DNA of 64,000 nucleotides from Candidatus Viadribacter manganicus. Lineage in GTDB: Bacteria; Pseudomonadota; Alphaproteobacteria; Caulobacterales; Aquidulcibacteraceae. The notes under the pieces are model-generated. The model was not told the origin of the DNA and searched no databases. It was given only the letters and a program-made list of their open reading frames with translations. A program made the position numbers and the translations under genes. Every line of letters starts with the position of its first letter. The first letter of the stretch is position 1. Below, in pieces: positions 27,743-35,922 of the stretch. The stretch is taken from positions 3,531,001-3,595,000 of the forward strand of contig NZ_CP013244.1 in NCBI RefSeq assembly GCF_001679665.1. The letters run 5' to 3'.

Positions 27743-27961
27743 ATGGCAAAGGAAGAACTACTGGAATTCGCCGGAACCGTGATTGAGCTTCTGCCCAACG
27801 CGACGTTCCGGATCGAACTTGAGAACGGCCACGAGATCATCGGGCACACCGCTGGCAAGATGCGCAAGAACCGCATCCGCGTGCTGGCCGGGGATAAAGT
27901 GCTGGTTGAGATGTCGCCCTATGATCTGACCAAGGGGCGTGTGACGTATCGCTTCAAGTAA
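27743..27961 (+). CDS. infA: Translation initiation factor IF-1
   Basis: A 72-residue S1/OB-fold protein that binds the ribosomal A site during initiation. [39 protein letters not shown] and [11 protein letters not shown] match IF-1 end to end and the length is exact. AGGAGAGAG lies directly before the ATG. The 58-base gap upstream, longer than others in this block, may hold its own promoter (CCTATAAGG is present at 27693-27701) although the -35 is unclear. Confidence 0.98.
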   Translation: MAKEELLEFAGTVIELLPNATFRIELENGHEIIGHTAGKMRKNRIRVLAGDKVLVEMSPYDLTKGRVTYRFK

Positions 27962-27974
27962 TAGGTCAACAAAC

Positions 27975-28847
27975 ATGACGTCAGGCTCTCTCGATCGTGC
28001 GGTGGTTGTGACTGGTGCGTCCACCGGCATCGGCCGCGCAGCTGTCGCCAAAGCGGTGCGCGAGGGCGCGCACGTGTTTCCGAGCGTGCGCAAACAATCG
28101 GATGCCGACAGTCTCAAAGCTGAGTTTGGCGAGGCCGTTACCCCGCTTCTGTTCGATGTTGTCGATGAAGGCGCCGTGCGTGCGGGCGCAGCGCAAGTTG
28201 CGGCGGCGCTGGGCAATCGCAAGCTCTTTGGTTTGCTAAACAATGCAGGCATAGCCGTGGCGGGGCCGTTGCTTCACCTCGACACCGACGAATTGCGCAA
28301 ACAATTCGAGATTAATTTCTTCGGCGTTCACAACGTCACGCGCGCGTTCGCGGACTTGCTCGGCGCCGATAAGTCGCGCACGGGCAACCCGGGCCGCATC
28401 GTCATGATTTCGTCCGTGGGCGGTCAGAACGGTTCGCCGTTTGTGGGTCCGTACTCGGCTTCGAAATTTGCGATGGAAGGCTACTCCCAATCGCTACGCC
28501 GCGAACTCATGCTCTATGGCATCGACGTGATTGTTGTTGGCCCCGGCGCGATCGCAACGCCAATTTGGGACAAAGCGGGCGAGAGCGATCTTAGCCGTTT
28601 CAGCAACACCGATTACGCTCCCATGCTGAAGGGCGTTGAGAACTACATGCTGAAGCAGGGGCATGCGGGCCTTCCGGCGTCTGATGTTGGCGATCTCGTT
28701 TGGCTTTGCTTTACGGCTCCCAAGCCCAAGACGCGTTATCGTATCCTCCGCAACGAATTTATGGACGTGACGATGCCGAACCTGATTGGCCCGCGTGCGG
28801 TCGATAAGGTCATCGCCAAGCGTCTTGGATTTCCGAAGCCCAAATGA
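27975..28847 (+). CDS. Short-chain dehydrogenase/reductase
   Basis: A 290-residue classical SDR with Rossmann fold. [14 protein letters not shown] is the cofactor glycine motif TGxxx[12 protein letters not shown] is NNAG, MISSVGG gives the catalytic Ser and [10 protein letters not shown] is YxxxK. ASFPKQ-like C-terminal variation hides the substrate. It sits between infA and maf, which are usually adjacent in alphaproteobacteria, so it appears to be an insertion into a conserved block; base composition matches neighbours. NAD or NADP preference is uncertain. Confidence 0.9.
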   Translation: MTSGSLDRAVVVTGASTGIGRAAVAKAVREGAHVFPSVRKQSDADSLKAEFGEAVTPLLFDVVDEGAVRAGAAQVAAALGNRKLFGLLNNAGIAVAGPLLHLDTDELRKQFEINFFGVHNVTRAFADLLGADKSRTGNPGRIVMISSVGGQNGSPFVGPYSASKFAMEGYSQSLRRELMLYGIDVIVVGPGAIATPIWDKAGESDLSRFSNTDYAPMLKGVENYMLKQGHAGLPASDVGDLVWLCFTAPKPKTRYRILRNEFMDVTMPNLIGPRAVDKVIAKRLGFPKPK

Positions 28848-29401
28848 CCCGCCTAGTGCTCGCCAGCGCGAGCCCGCGCCGGTTGGCGCTTTTGGCGCAG
28901 ATCGGGATCACGCCCGACGAGGTGATCGCAGCCGACATCGACGAAACGCCACTCAAGGACGAAACGCCGCGCTATCTGGCTGTGCGTCTCGCGCGCCAGA
29001 AGGCGGAGGCTGTGAAGGCGGTTGGCGCGATTGTGCTGGCCGCCGACACAGTGGTTGCAGTTGGACGGCGCGTCTTGCCCAAGGCGGAGTCCGAAGCCGA
29101 GGCGCGCGCGTGTTTGCGTTTGCTCTCGGGGCGCTCACACCGGGTTTACACAGGGGTCGCAGTGAAGACGCCAAGTGGCGAACTGCGAGATCGTCTGGTT
29201 GAATCGCGCGTTGCGTTCAAAGTGTTAGGCGCCAGTGAAGTGGAAGCCTATATCGCAAGCGGTGAATGGTACGGCAAAGCAGGCGGTTATGCGGCGCAAG
29301 GCTTGGCGGGCCGCTACATCACTTCGATCGTCGGTTCATATTCGAGCGTCATTGGCCTGCCGCTCTATGAGACGGCTAACCTCATCGAGTCCGCGCGATG
29401 A
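28844..29401 (+). CDS. maf: Maf-family nucleoside triphosphate pyrophosphatase
   Basis: A 185-residue house-cleaning pyrophosphatase that hydrolyses non-canonical or UTP/dTTP-type nucleotides. [19 protein letters not shown] is the diagnostic N-terminus, [19 protein letters not shown] carries the metal-binding acids, [14 protein letters not shown] follows, and [16 protein letters not shown] gives the C-terminal signature. ATGA overlaps couple it to the SDR gene before and the RNase gene after. Confidence 0.93.
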   Translation: MTRLVLASASPRRLALLAQIGITPDEVIAADIDETPLKDETPRYLAVRLARQKAEAVKAVGAIVLAADTVVAVGRRVLPKAESEAEARACLRLLSGRSHRVYTGVAVKTPSGELRDRLVESRVAFKVLGASEVEAYIASGEWYGKAGGYAAQGLAGRYITSIVGSYSSVIGLPLYETANLIESAR

Positions 29402-30495
29402 GCGAAGCACTTGAAACTTGGATTGACGCCGCCATCGGCGAGACGCGCGAGGCATTGGTGCGCGACGGCAAACCGATCGCGCTGCGGATCGCACGCGACA
29501 GCGACGAAGGACGTCGCGCCCGTTGGGGGGAGCTTTACTGCGCCCGCGTGCGCGAGTTGGATCGGCGTCGTCGGGGCGCCTTTCTAGACCTGGGCTTGCA
29601 TGACCAGCACGGCTTCTTGCCTCTCGGCGATGATGGCCGCGCACGGATGCGCAAGGATCGCGTCAACCTGCGCGAAGGCCAGGGTGTCATTGTGAGCGTC
29701 ACGAGAGAGGCGGCGCGCGGCAAGAACCCTGTCGTCGATCTCACTGAGGTCGACCACGACGGTGAGGAGCCGCACCGCATTGGCCGTCATGACACCGACG
29801 CGGACTTGCTGCTCGCCAAGTCGGCGGCCGATGCCCAGGTACGCGGCAAGCTTGACGCCGCCATCGAGGACGCCTTGGCGAGGACGACGCCGATACCGGG
29901 CGGCGGCGTGCTCACCATAGATGCGGTGACCGCCCTCGTGGCGATCGATGTTGATGCTGGCGGGCGTCAAGGTAGCGGTGATCCCGAGCGCTTTGCACTC
30001 GATCTCAACATCGCTGCGGCGCACGAGGCAGCGCGGCAGATACGGCTTCGCAATCTTGGCGGGATCATTGCGATCGATTTTGTTTCGCTTCGCGCGAAAT
30101 CGCATGTGAAGCAACTTGAAGATGTCGTCCGCGGCGCTTTCGTGGGAGACCCCTGGAGTGTGCAATTCGGCGGGCTCTCGCGTTTTGGCGTGTATGAGCT
30201 CGCCCGCGCCCAGCTGCGGACGCCTCTGCATGAGCAAGTGCGTGACCACGATGGACGGCTCAGTGTTGAGACGGTGGCCCTGACGGCGTTGCGCGCGATA
30301 GAGCGTGAAGGTCGGTCGCAAACCGGCCGGCAGATCGCCTGTACGCTTGCGCCGGAAGTGAAGGCTTGGCTCGACACCGCCGAGATCGATTGGCGCGCGC
30401 AGCTCTCAAATCGCATCGGCATGCGATGGAGCATCGACGCCGCGCCTCGGGAAGCATTCTGGCCGCGGGACAAGATTGACGCGAGGGCGCTATGA
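29398..30495 (+). CDS. Compact ribonuclease E/G family protein
   Basis: A 365-residue RNase E/G-like endonuclease, shorter than E. coli RNase G (489). An S1-like strand set appears as [19 protein letters not shown] and [20 protein letters not shown]. The catalytic DNase-I-like domain keeps [12 protein letters not shown] (first Asp) and [12 protein letters not shown] (second Asp), with [12 protein letters not shown] between. The zinc-link and C-terminal region of RNase E is missing. This compact form sits between maf and yacG in many alphaproteobacteria. It likely helps process rRNA or degrade mRNA; whether it is the sole RNase E-like enzyme in the genome cannot be told here. Confidence 0.88.
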   Translation: MSEALETWIDAAIGETREALVRDGKPIALRIARDSDEGRRARWGELYCARVRELDRRRRGAFLDLGLHDQHGFLPLGDDGRARMRKDRVNLREGQGVIVSVTREAARGKNPVVDLTEVDHDGEEPHRIGRHDTDADLLLAKSAADAQVRGKLDAAIEDALARTTPIPGGGVLTIDAVTALVAIDVDAGGRQGSGDPERFALDLNIAAAHEAARQIRLRNLGGIIAIDFVSLRAKSHVKQLEDVVRGAFVGDPWSVQFGGLSRFGVYELARAQLRTPLHEQVRDHDGRLSVETVALTALRAIEREGRSQTGRQIACTLAPEVKAWLDTAEIDWRAQLSNRIGMRWSIDAAPREAFWPRDKIDARAL

Positions 30496-30668
30496 GCAAG
30501 TGCGCTATTTGCGGCAAGCCGCAGGATGCAAAGTATCGGCCGTTTTGTTCAAAGCGCTGCGCGGATGTCGATCTCAATCGCTGGCTGAGCGGGGGCTATT
30601 CTATTCCCGCCGCCGAAGAGGACGATCCGGACGATGAAAGCGTGATCGCGCCCAAAGGCCAAGACTAG
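30492..30668 (+). CDS. yacG: DNA gyrase inhibitor YacG, zinc-finger protein
   Basis: A 58-residue protein with a four-cysteine zinc site, CAICGKP and FCSKRCADVDLNRWLSGGY, which is the YacG signature; the acidic tail is typical. YacG binds GyrB and inhibits gyrase in E. coli. It starts inside the RNase stop (ATGA) and its own stop interlocks with that of xth as CTAG. Confidence 0.93.
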   Translation: MSKCAICGKPQDAKYRPFCSKRCADVDLNRWLSGGYSIPAAEEDDPDDESVIAPKGQD

Positions 30669-31447
30669 TGGAAGGTCGCCACGATCGGCACGTGGTCTGA
30701 CGCTTTTTCAAGCCCACGCGCCTTCTTGAAGATTTCGACGCTGTCCAATTGATCCGCCGCTTGCGGTGATAGCAGCAGATGATCGATGCGGATGCCGTGG
30801 TCCTTTTGCCACGCGCCGGCCTGGTAATCCCAGAATGTGTAGCGATGCGCCGCGGCGTCGGCTTGCATGTAGGCGTCGCGGAGGCCGAGATTGAGTAGCG
30901 CACGATAGGCGGCTCGTGTCTCGGGCTGGAAGAGTGCGTCGCCAGTCCAGACCGCGGGATTGTGGCAATCGACTTCGCGCGGAATGACGTTGTAGTCGCC
31001 GGCAATCACAAAGCGCTCTTCGTGCGCAAGGAGCGATTGCAGATGCGCGCGGAGGGCGTCCATGAATTTCAGCTTGAACTCGAACTTTTCCGTTCCGATC
31101 GGATTGCCGTTTGGCGCGTAAATTGACGCCGCACGCACCGGGCCTTCGGGTGCGGCGATCACGCATTCGATGTAACGCGAATGTTCGTGGTCCAGTCCCG
31201 GGACGCCTCGGATCGTTTCTTCGATGCGATACTTCGAGAGGATGGCAACTCCATTGTAGCTTTTCTGCCCGAACGTCTCGATGTTGAAGCCCATGGCTTC
31301 AAATTCGAGGCGCGGAAAGCGCGGATCCTCGCACTTTATCTCCTGGAGGCACCAAACGTCCGCGTTCACCTCCTCGAACACCTTGAGCGCCGTTGGCAGG
31401 CGGGCAAGGATCGAATTGACGTTCCAGGCGGCGATTTTTAGGGCCAT
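30665..31447 (-). CDS. xth: Exodeoxyribonuclease III (AP endonuclease)
   Basis: A 260-residue EEP-superfamily nuclease for base-excision repair. IAAWNVNSILARLP, VWCLQEIKCED with metal Glu36, VAILSKY, SIYAPNGNPIGTEKF, FVIAGDYNVIP with catalytic Asp/Asn, and the terminal KASDHVPIVA with catalytic His are all present. Length and start agree with ExoIII. It is convergent with yacG, sharing the CTAG stop overlap, and is near erpA and dgt as in related genomes. Confidence 0.95.
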   Translation of the reverse strand: MALKIAAWNVNSILARLPTALKVFEEVNADVWCLQEIKCEDPRFPRLEFEAMGFNIETFGQKSYNGVAILSKYRIEETIRGVPGLDHEHSRYIECVIAAPEGPVRAASIYAPNGNPIGTEKFEFKLKFMDALRAHLQSLLAHEERFVIAGDYNVIPREVDCHNPAVWTGDALFQPETRAAYRALLNLGLRDAYMQADAAAHRYTFWDYQAGAWQKDHGIRIDHLLLSPQAADQLDSVEIFKKARGLEKASDHVPIVATFH

Positions 31448-31478
31448 CCACGCGGCTTAGCCGCGCTTTGAGCCGGGT

Positions 31479-31631
31479 TCAACCGAGTAGGATCGCAGCG
31501 GCGAACGCAATGCCTACGATCACAAGCACCACGCCCGTGACCAGGACGTAGCGCAGGCCAACACCGGTTTGACCAGCACGGGCTGCCTCTTGTTCAACCT
31601 CGACGTGGTCGCCGACACGATGAGCTGTCAT
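31479..31631 (-). CDS. Small single-pass membrane protein
   Basis: A 50-residue frame encodes MTAHRVGDHVEVEQEAARAG, then QTGVGLRYVLVTGVVLVIVG and a short hydrophobic end. The last 23 residues form one membrane helix (YVLVTGVVLVIVGIAFAAAILL) and the N-terminus is polar, cytoplasmic by the positive-inside rule or not resolved. No family recognised. It lies 31 bases upstream of xth on the same strand. No clear ribosome site is visible, so this is a moderate call based on amino acid pattern. Confidence 0.5.
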   Translation of the reverse strand: MTAHRVGDHVEVEQEAARAGQTGVGLRYVLVTGVVLVIVGIAFAAAILLG

Positions 31632-31711
31632 GGCCTATTCTCCGAATCCCCCGTGGCTAATGTCCGAGCAGAGGGAAAGCCAAAATCAATCCGCCGTGGT
31701 ATGACGGCGAC

Positions 31712-32044
31712 ATGATAGTAATCCTGTGGGCCTTTACTCTGTTCCATGTGGCTGTGGGGCTGGCTAGTTTGGGACTGGCGCTGCGGCTTTTGACGCCGAA
31801 AGAGCGTGCACACTGGACGTCGCCGGCGGCGTTGCTGGTGGCTGAATTTCTTTGCTGGATTTACCCCATAGCGGCGTTCGTGGGCGCGAAGTCTGCGTGG
31901 GCGGCGCATGCGACGGGTCACCATCACGCCGTACCGATGATGATCGCGCCGATCCTGTGGTTGGTGCTCATGGGATTGTTGTTCGCCATCGTGGACTTTG
32001 CGGAAGACGGCGTGCTCGGTAACGCGCGCAAGGCCGACGTCTGA
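31712..32044 (+). CDS. Hypothetical three-helix membrane protein
   Basis: A 110-residue protein with three hydrophobic segments at about 2-27, 38-60 and 76-96. The helix-2 to helix-3 loop carries HATGHHH, a histidine cluster that could bind metal, though nothing proves it. No family recognised. The stop shares one base with the start of the next gene (TGATG), so the two are a small operon divergent from the 50-residue membrane protein. Confidence 0.65.
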   Translation: MIVILWAFTLFHVAVGLASLGLALRLLTPKERAHWTSPAALLVAEFLCWIYPIAAFVGAKSAWAAHATGHHHAVPMMIAPILWLVLMGLLFAIVDFAEDGVLGNARKADV

Positions 32045-32295
32045 TGTCGGCGCTTAGAGCTGGCGTGTACGGCGCGCTAACGCCGCTGCTTGCAGTCGGC
32101 GCATTCTTTCTGGGTTTCTACGCACTGTTGATGGCGGCCAGCCGGGCAGACTGGCTGCTCGTCGTCGTCGCTGCGATTGCTTCAATCGCCGGTGCAATGG
32201 CAGCGTTTGTGCTTCGGAAAACCCGGCCGAATCTTACGCTCGTGTTGGCCAGCGTGCCGGCGTTGTTGCTCGCGGCCGTGTTGTTCTTACGCTGA
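32044..32295 (+). CDS. Hypothetical small membrane protein
   Basis: An 83-residue protein with three hydrophobic segments (about 9-31, 36-56, 64-82) joined by short charged turns (ASRADW, RKTRPN). Coupled by TGATG to the preceding membrane protein gene. No function can be assigned. Its stop lies one base from the end of the convergent nitroreductase gene. Confidence 0.6.
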   Translation: MSALRAGVYGALTPLLAVGAFFLGFYALLMAASRADWLLVVVAAIASIAGAMAAFVLRKTRPNLTLVLASVPALLLAAVLFLR

Positions 32296-32296
32296 A

Positions 32297-32956
32297 CTAG
32301 AAGCCTCTGAAGGTGGCTATCTCGTCGACACCGGCGCGATCGCTTCGCATGCTGTTGACGGGCTTGCTCATGTCAGCGCGGCCAAGCGCCATGCCCGCAT
32401 AGATCATCTCGTGATCGCCGAGTGCAAAGTGTACTGCAAGCGGCGTTCTCATGCGCGCCCAAGCTTCCTGCATGCAACTTTGTACGTCGCGTTCGAGCGC
32501 TGCGAGCGCCACGGATTGCATGAACATGCCCATGTGCGCCCACTGGCCGTGTCCCATGGCTTTGTCGATGACGAAGAAGAGACCAACAGGCGCGCCAAAG
32601 AATTCGAAGTTCTGCGCTAAATGCATCAGGCGACCAACCTTGTTGTCGCGCGGGATGCCAAGCAGTTCGTACATATCTTCGCCAAGCTTATAGCGCCGCG
32701 TGCGATAGGGGTCCCAGAGGTTGGCCGGATAGACGAGGCGTTCGCCCTCGTCACCGGGTAGATTGGCCTTTGCGATAGCGATGACCGCGTCTCGCTCAAC
32801 ACCGGAGACAGCGATAACGCGCCAAGGTTGGAGATTGCCGCCGGATGGCGCGAAGCGGGCGACTTCGAGGATCTCGCGGATTAGCGCTTCTGGAATCGGA
32901 TCGGGCTTGAACGCGCGCACGGAGATGCGCGTCTTCAGTGCTTCATCGACGTTCAT
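32297..32956 (-). CDS. Nitroreductase-family FMN protein
   Basis: A 219-residue NAD(P)H/FMN reductase. TRISVRAFKPDPIPEALIREI and ARFAPSGGNLQPWRVIAVSG are the standard N-terminal FMN-binding segments, LGIPRDNK and GHGQWAHMGMFMQSVALAA follow, and HEMIYAGMALGRAD is the C-terminal FMN loop. Its start overlaps the Sel1-protein stop by four bases, third in an erpA-sel1-nitroreductase series. Physiological substrate unknown. Confidence 0.9.
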   Translation of the reverse strand: MNVDEALKTRISVRAFKPDPIPEALIREILEVARFAPSGGNLQPWRVIAVSGVERDAVIAIAKANLPGDEGERLVYPANLWDPYRTRRYKLGEDMYELLGIPRDNKVGRLMHLAQNFEFFGAPVGLFFVIDKAMGHGQWAHMGMFMQSVALAALERDVQSCMQEAWARMRTPLAVHFALGDHEMIYAGMALGRADMSKPVNSMRSDRAGVDEIATFRGF

Positions 32957-33582
32957 TTCCGCCCCTGGGTTTTATCTCTGATCTCGCGCGCATATTCGCG
33001 TCCGTATTTTTGCGCTTGCTCGATCTCGGCTGCGCTCATCTCCGCTGCGAGTGCGCCGGCGCGTTTGCGCGATGCGTCGTCAGCGGAAAGCGTGACGGCT
33101 GCGTAGAGCCAAGAGAGCGCCTCGACCGGGTCGCGTTGCATCAAGAAGTCCGAAAGATGCATCATCGCCGGTGCGTACCCGAGTTCGGAGGCGCGCATGA
33201 GCCAGCGGCGTGCATCCTCCGGTTCACTCATGGTCGCCAGTTGCACCATCGCTTCGCGATCACCCGCGCCTGCCGCAGAGCGAAATTGGTTCCGTGCTTC
33301 TTCGTTGTTTTTTGTAACCCCGACACCAGATCGCAGAGCGATGCCATAGGCGGTCTGCGCACCGGGGTGACCGAATTCCGCGCCGCGTTCGAAGCAGTCC
33401 GCCGCGGCAGCTTTATCGACAGCGCCGCCGAGCCCGCGCCAATAGAGGACGCCCAGATGATAGAAGCCGGAGGGACGAGGTTCTGCCTGCAACGCGTCTT
33501 CAAGAAGCTTGCGCGATTTTTTCCACTCGCGCCGCTCGAATGCGTCGAGGCCTTTGTCGAGTTTGGAGCGAGCGCCGAACAT
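32953..33582 (-). CDS. Sel1/TPR repeat protein
   Basis: A 209-residue helical repeat protein. The ATG at 33582 overlaps the erpA stop as TGATG and is preferred over one ten residues upstream inside erpA. A TPR-like pair (AFERREWKKSRKLLEDALQA, GFYHLGVLYWRGLGG) is followed by Sel1 units: AADCFERGAEFGHPGAQTAY, ARNQFRSAAGAGDREAM, ARRWLMRASELGYAPAM and ALSWLYAAVTLS. These repeats usually mediate protein contacts. No signal peptide is seen, so a cytosolic adaptor is likely; partner unknown. Confidence 0.82.
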   Translation of the reverse strand: MFGARSKLDKGLDAFERREWKKSRKLLEDALQAEPRPSGFYHLGVLYWRGLGGAVDKAAAADCFERGAEFGHPGAQTAYGIALRSGVGVTKNNEEARNQFRSAAGAGDREAMVQLATMSEPEDARRWLMRASELGYAPAMMHLSDFLMQRDPVEALSWLYAAVTLSADDASRKRAGALAAEMSAAEIEQAQKYGREYAREIRDKTQGRK

Positions 33583-33908
33583 CAGACCGAGAAGCTGACG
33601 CCGCAACCGCAACTGGATGTCGCGTTGGGATTCTTGACCTTGAACGAAGCGCCAATGAGTTCATCTACCCAGTCGACTTCGGATCCCAGGAGAAAGGGCA
33701 ATGACACCGGGTCGACGAACAAGCGAGCGCCGTCGCGTTCTATGACGAGGTCGTCAGGGTTGGGGGCGCCTGCGACGCCAATCTCGTACTGAAAGCCCGA
33801 GCAGCCGCCACCTTCGACTGCGACGCGCAGGCCTGCGCCAGCGGGCTCGCCGGTGACCACGGATTTGATCCGCTCGGCGGCGGATGCGGAAAGGGCGACG
33901 TCAGCCAT
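33582..33908 (-). CDS. erpA: A-type iron-sulfur carrier, ErpA/IscA-like
   Basis: A 108-residue HesB/YadR/YfhF protein that passes Fe-S clusters to apoproteins. The three ligand cysteines are Cys36 in EGGGCSGFQYE and Cys100/Cys102 in SSCGCGVSFSV. AERIKSVV near the start and LFVDPVSLPFLLGSEVDWVD are typical. It is divergent from dgt across an 82-bp gap. Naming as erpA rather than iscA rests on its place next to dgt and xth in alphaproteobacteria. Confidence 0.92.
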   Translation of the reverse strand: MADVALSASAAERIKSVVTGEPAGAGLRVAVEGGGCSGFQYEIGVAGAPNPDDLVIERDGARLFVDPVSLPFLLGSEVDWVDELIGASFKVKNPNATSSCGCGVSFSV

Positions 33909-33990
33909 TCGTTAACAGTGACCTTTGGGCGTTTCTAAAGCGTCTCGGCCCCATATATGATCATCCCCCAGCGTGAGGAGAAGCCGGTTC

Positions 33991-35223
33991 GTGGCTGACG
34001 GGCACAAAGCAGTGAAAAAGGTGAAGGTGCTCAAAACGGCGCCGCCCTTCGTGCGTCCGCCGCGCGCCCCTTATGCCACCGATCCGGCCCGCTCGCGCGG
34101 CCGACTTCATGAAGAACCGGACAGCAAGACGCGGACGCCGTTCGAGCGAGACCGTGACCGCATCGTGCATTCCTCGGCCTTTCGTCGCCTGCGCGGCAAG
34201 ACGCAGGTGTTCGTGGCCCACGAGGGCGACCATTACCGCACGCGGCTTACCCATTCACTGGAGGTGGCGCAGATCGCGCGCAGCGTGGCGCGCGTCATGG
34301 GCCTCGATGATGACCTGGCGGAGACGCTGGGCATTGCGCACGATCTGGGTCACCCGCCATTCGGACATACCGGCGAAGACGTGCTCGACGCCTGTATGGA
34401 GGGTTTCCAGGGCTTCGATCACAACGCCCAAACCTTGCGCGTGCTGACGAAGCTTGAGCGCAAATACCCGCTCTTCGATGGCCTCAATCTTACGTGGGAA
34501 ACGCTGGAAGGTGTTGTCAAACACAACGGACCGCTGATCCGATTCGGCGCGACGTTACACGATCTTCCCGTCGCAATTCAGGAATACAATTCCACGCACG
34601 ATCTTGAGCTGGAATCGTGGCCGAGCCTGGAGGCGCAGGTCGCGGCTCACGCGGACGATGTCGCCTACAACAACCACGATATCGATGATGGCCTTCGCGC
34701 CGGGCTCTTTTCGCTGGCAGAGCTCCGCGAAGAGGTGCCGATGGTGGATCGTGTGCTGCTGACGGTTGAGCGCGATCATCCGGGCGTCGATGAATTTCGG
34801 ACTTCAGCCGAGACCGTGCGCCGCCTGATCGGCGTTTGGATCGACGATTTGATGTGGGAGTCCGGAAATCGCATCACGGCTGCTAAGCCCAAAAGCGTCG
34901 AAGACGTGCGCGCCGCGGGCAAGCCGCTGATTGGCTTTTCGGACGAGATGAATGAGCACCAAGCCGTGCTCCGCCGTTTCTTGATGGCGCGCATGTATCG
35001 GCACTGGAAGGTCAATCGCTCGCGCAGCCACGCCAAGCGGATCATCCGCCAGCTTTTCGATCTCTTCATCGCGGAACCGGAACTCTTGCCACCAGCATGG
35101 CAGGAAGGCGGCGATGGTCCGCGCGGACAGCGTACGGGCCGGCGCGTTTGCGATTACATCGCCGGTATGACTGACGATTTCGCAATAGAAGAGCATCGGC
35201 GCCTGTTCCGTCTCGATCGCTAA
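33991..35223 (+). CDS. dgt: Deoxyguanosinetriphosphate triphosphohydrolase-like HD protein
   Basis: A 410-residue HD-domain dNTPase that cleaves dNTPs to nucleoside and triphosphate. The GTG at 33991 is preferred since GAGGAG lies ten bases upstream. RDRIVHSSAFRRLRGKTQVF precedes the metal site: His88 in RLTHSLEVAQIAR and the HD pair at 117-118 in GIAHDLGHPPFGHTGED. FDHNAQTLRVLTKLERKYP and ADDVAYNNHDIDDGL give the remaining ligands. Length fits the short alphaproteobacterial type-2 subfamily. Confidence 0.94.
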   Translation: MADGHKAVKKVKVLKTAPPFVRPPRAPYATDPARSRGRLHEEPDSKTRTPFERDRDRIVHSSAFRRLRGKTQVFVAHEGDHYRTRLTHSLEVAQIARSVARVMGLDDDLAETLGIAHDLGHPPFGHTGEDVLDACMEGFQGFDHNAQTLRVLTKLERKYPLFDGLNLTWETLEGVVKHNGPLIRFGATLHDLPVAIQEYNSTHDLELESWPSLEAQVAAHADDVAYNNHDIDDGLRAGLFSLAELREEVPMVDRVLLTVERDHPGVDEFRTSAETVRRLIGVWIDDLMWESGNRITAAKPKSVEDVRAAGKPLIGFSDEMNEHQAVLRRFLMARMYRHWKVNRSRSHAKRIIRQLFDLFIAEPELLPPAWQEGGDGPRGQRTGRRVCDYIAGMTDDFAIEEHRRLFRLDR

Positions 35224-35343
35224 CCAGTCCGTTACGTCTGCGGAATTATGGATTCATGCATGGCTGCTCTTCGTCCCGTTAAGCTGGGGAGAAGATGCGG
35301 CGTGGTAAACACCGCATGAAAACGCGATTCCGTGGAGCCGCAG

Positions 35344-35913
35344 GTGAGCAGAAGTTACGATCCGCGTATGCACGCATATGACGACCAGTCTCGTCATGCG
35401 GGTGTGCTGTACGTGCTGATGATCGTCATCGCTGTGGCGTTCGGCGGTTTCCTTTGGCAGCTCTACAGCGCACCGGAAGTGCCCCGCATCACTGCTCAGG
35501 CAGGGCCCTACAAGATCGAGCCGCCGCCGGAGGCGCCGCCAGCGACAACGCTTGTGGAAACCGCGCCTGCGCCAGTCGATGCTGCCTTGGCCGAGGCGCA
35601 AACACCGATGGTTGAACTCAATCCGCAGGTCGACGCCCCTTCGATGCCGACTTTTGCAACCAATGGCCGCTTCGTGGCGCAACTCGCGGCGCTTCAGTCA
35701 GAGGCGTCGGTCGAGCCATCTTGGCGGCGCTTTGCGTCACGGGCGCCGAACTTGTTCGCGGGCGCTCATATGGACGTGCAGCGCGCCGATCTTGGCGCCC
35801 GCGGCGTCTACCACCGCCTGCGCGCCGGTTATTTCGCCACCAGTGACGACGCGACACTGTTCTGCGAGCGGATACGGCAAATGGGCCAGGACTGTATCGT
35901 CGCGGCGCGTTAG
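35344..35913 (+). CDS. SPOR-domain inner-membrane protein
   Basis: A 189-residue single-pass protein. GTG at 35344 has GGAG six bases upstream, better than a GTG twelve bases earlier. A short cytosolic N-terminus, one membrane helix at about 19-38 (VLYVLMIVIAVAFGGFLWQL), a proline-rich linker (EPPPEAPPA) and a C-terminal SPOR domain (FVAQLAALQSEASVEPSW, RLRAGYFATSDDATLFCERI). SPOR domains bind denuded glycan strands at division septa. It is followed closely by nagZ. In related genomes argS lies between dgt and this gene; here only 120 bases intervene. Confidence 0.85.
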   Translation: MSRSYDPRMHAYDDQSRHAGVLYVLMIVIAVAFGGFLWQLYSAPEVPRITAQAGPYKIEPPPEAPPATTLVETAPAPVDAALAEAQTPMVELNPQVDAPSMPTFATNGRFVAQLAALQSEASVEPSWRRFASRAPNLFAGAHMDVQRADLGARGVYHRLRAGYFATSDDATLFCERIRQMGQDCIVAAR

Positions 35914-35922
35914 GACTGCTTG

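Noticed and set aside
31712-32295. Toxin-antitoxin pair made of two small coupled genes
   Set aside because: Both products are three-helix membrane proteins, with no DNA-binding antitoxin and no toxin motif.
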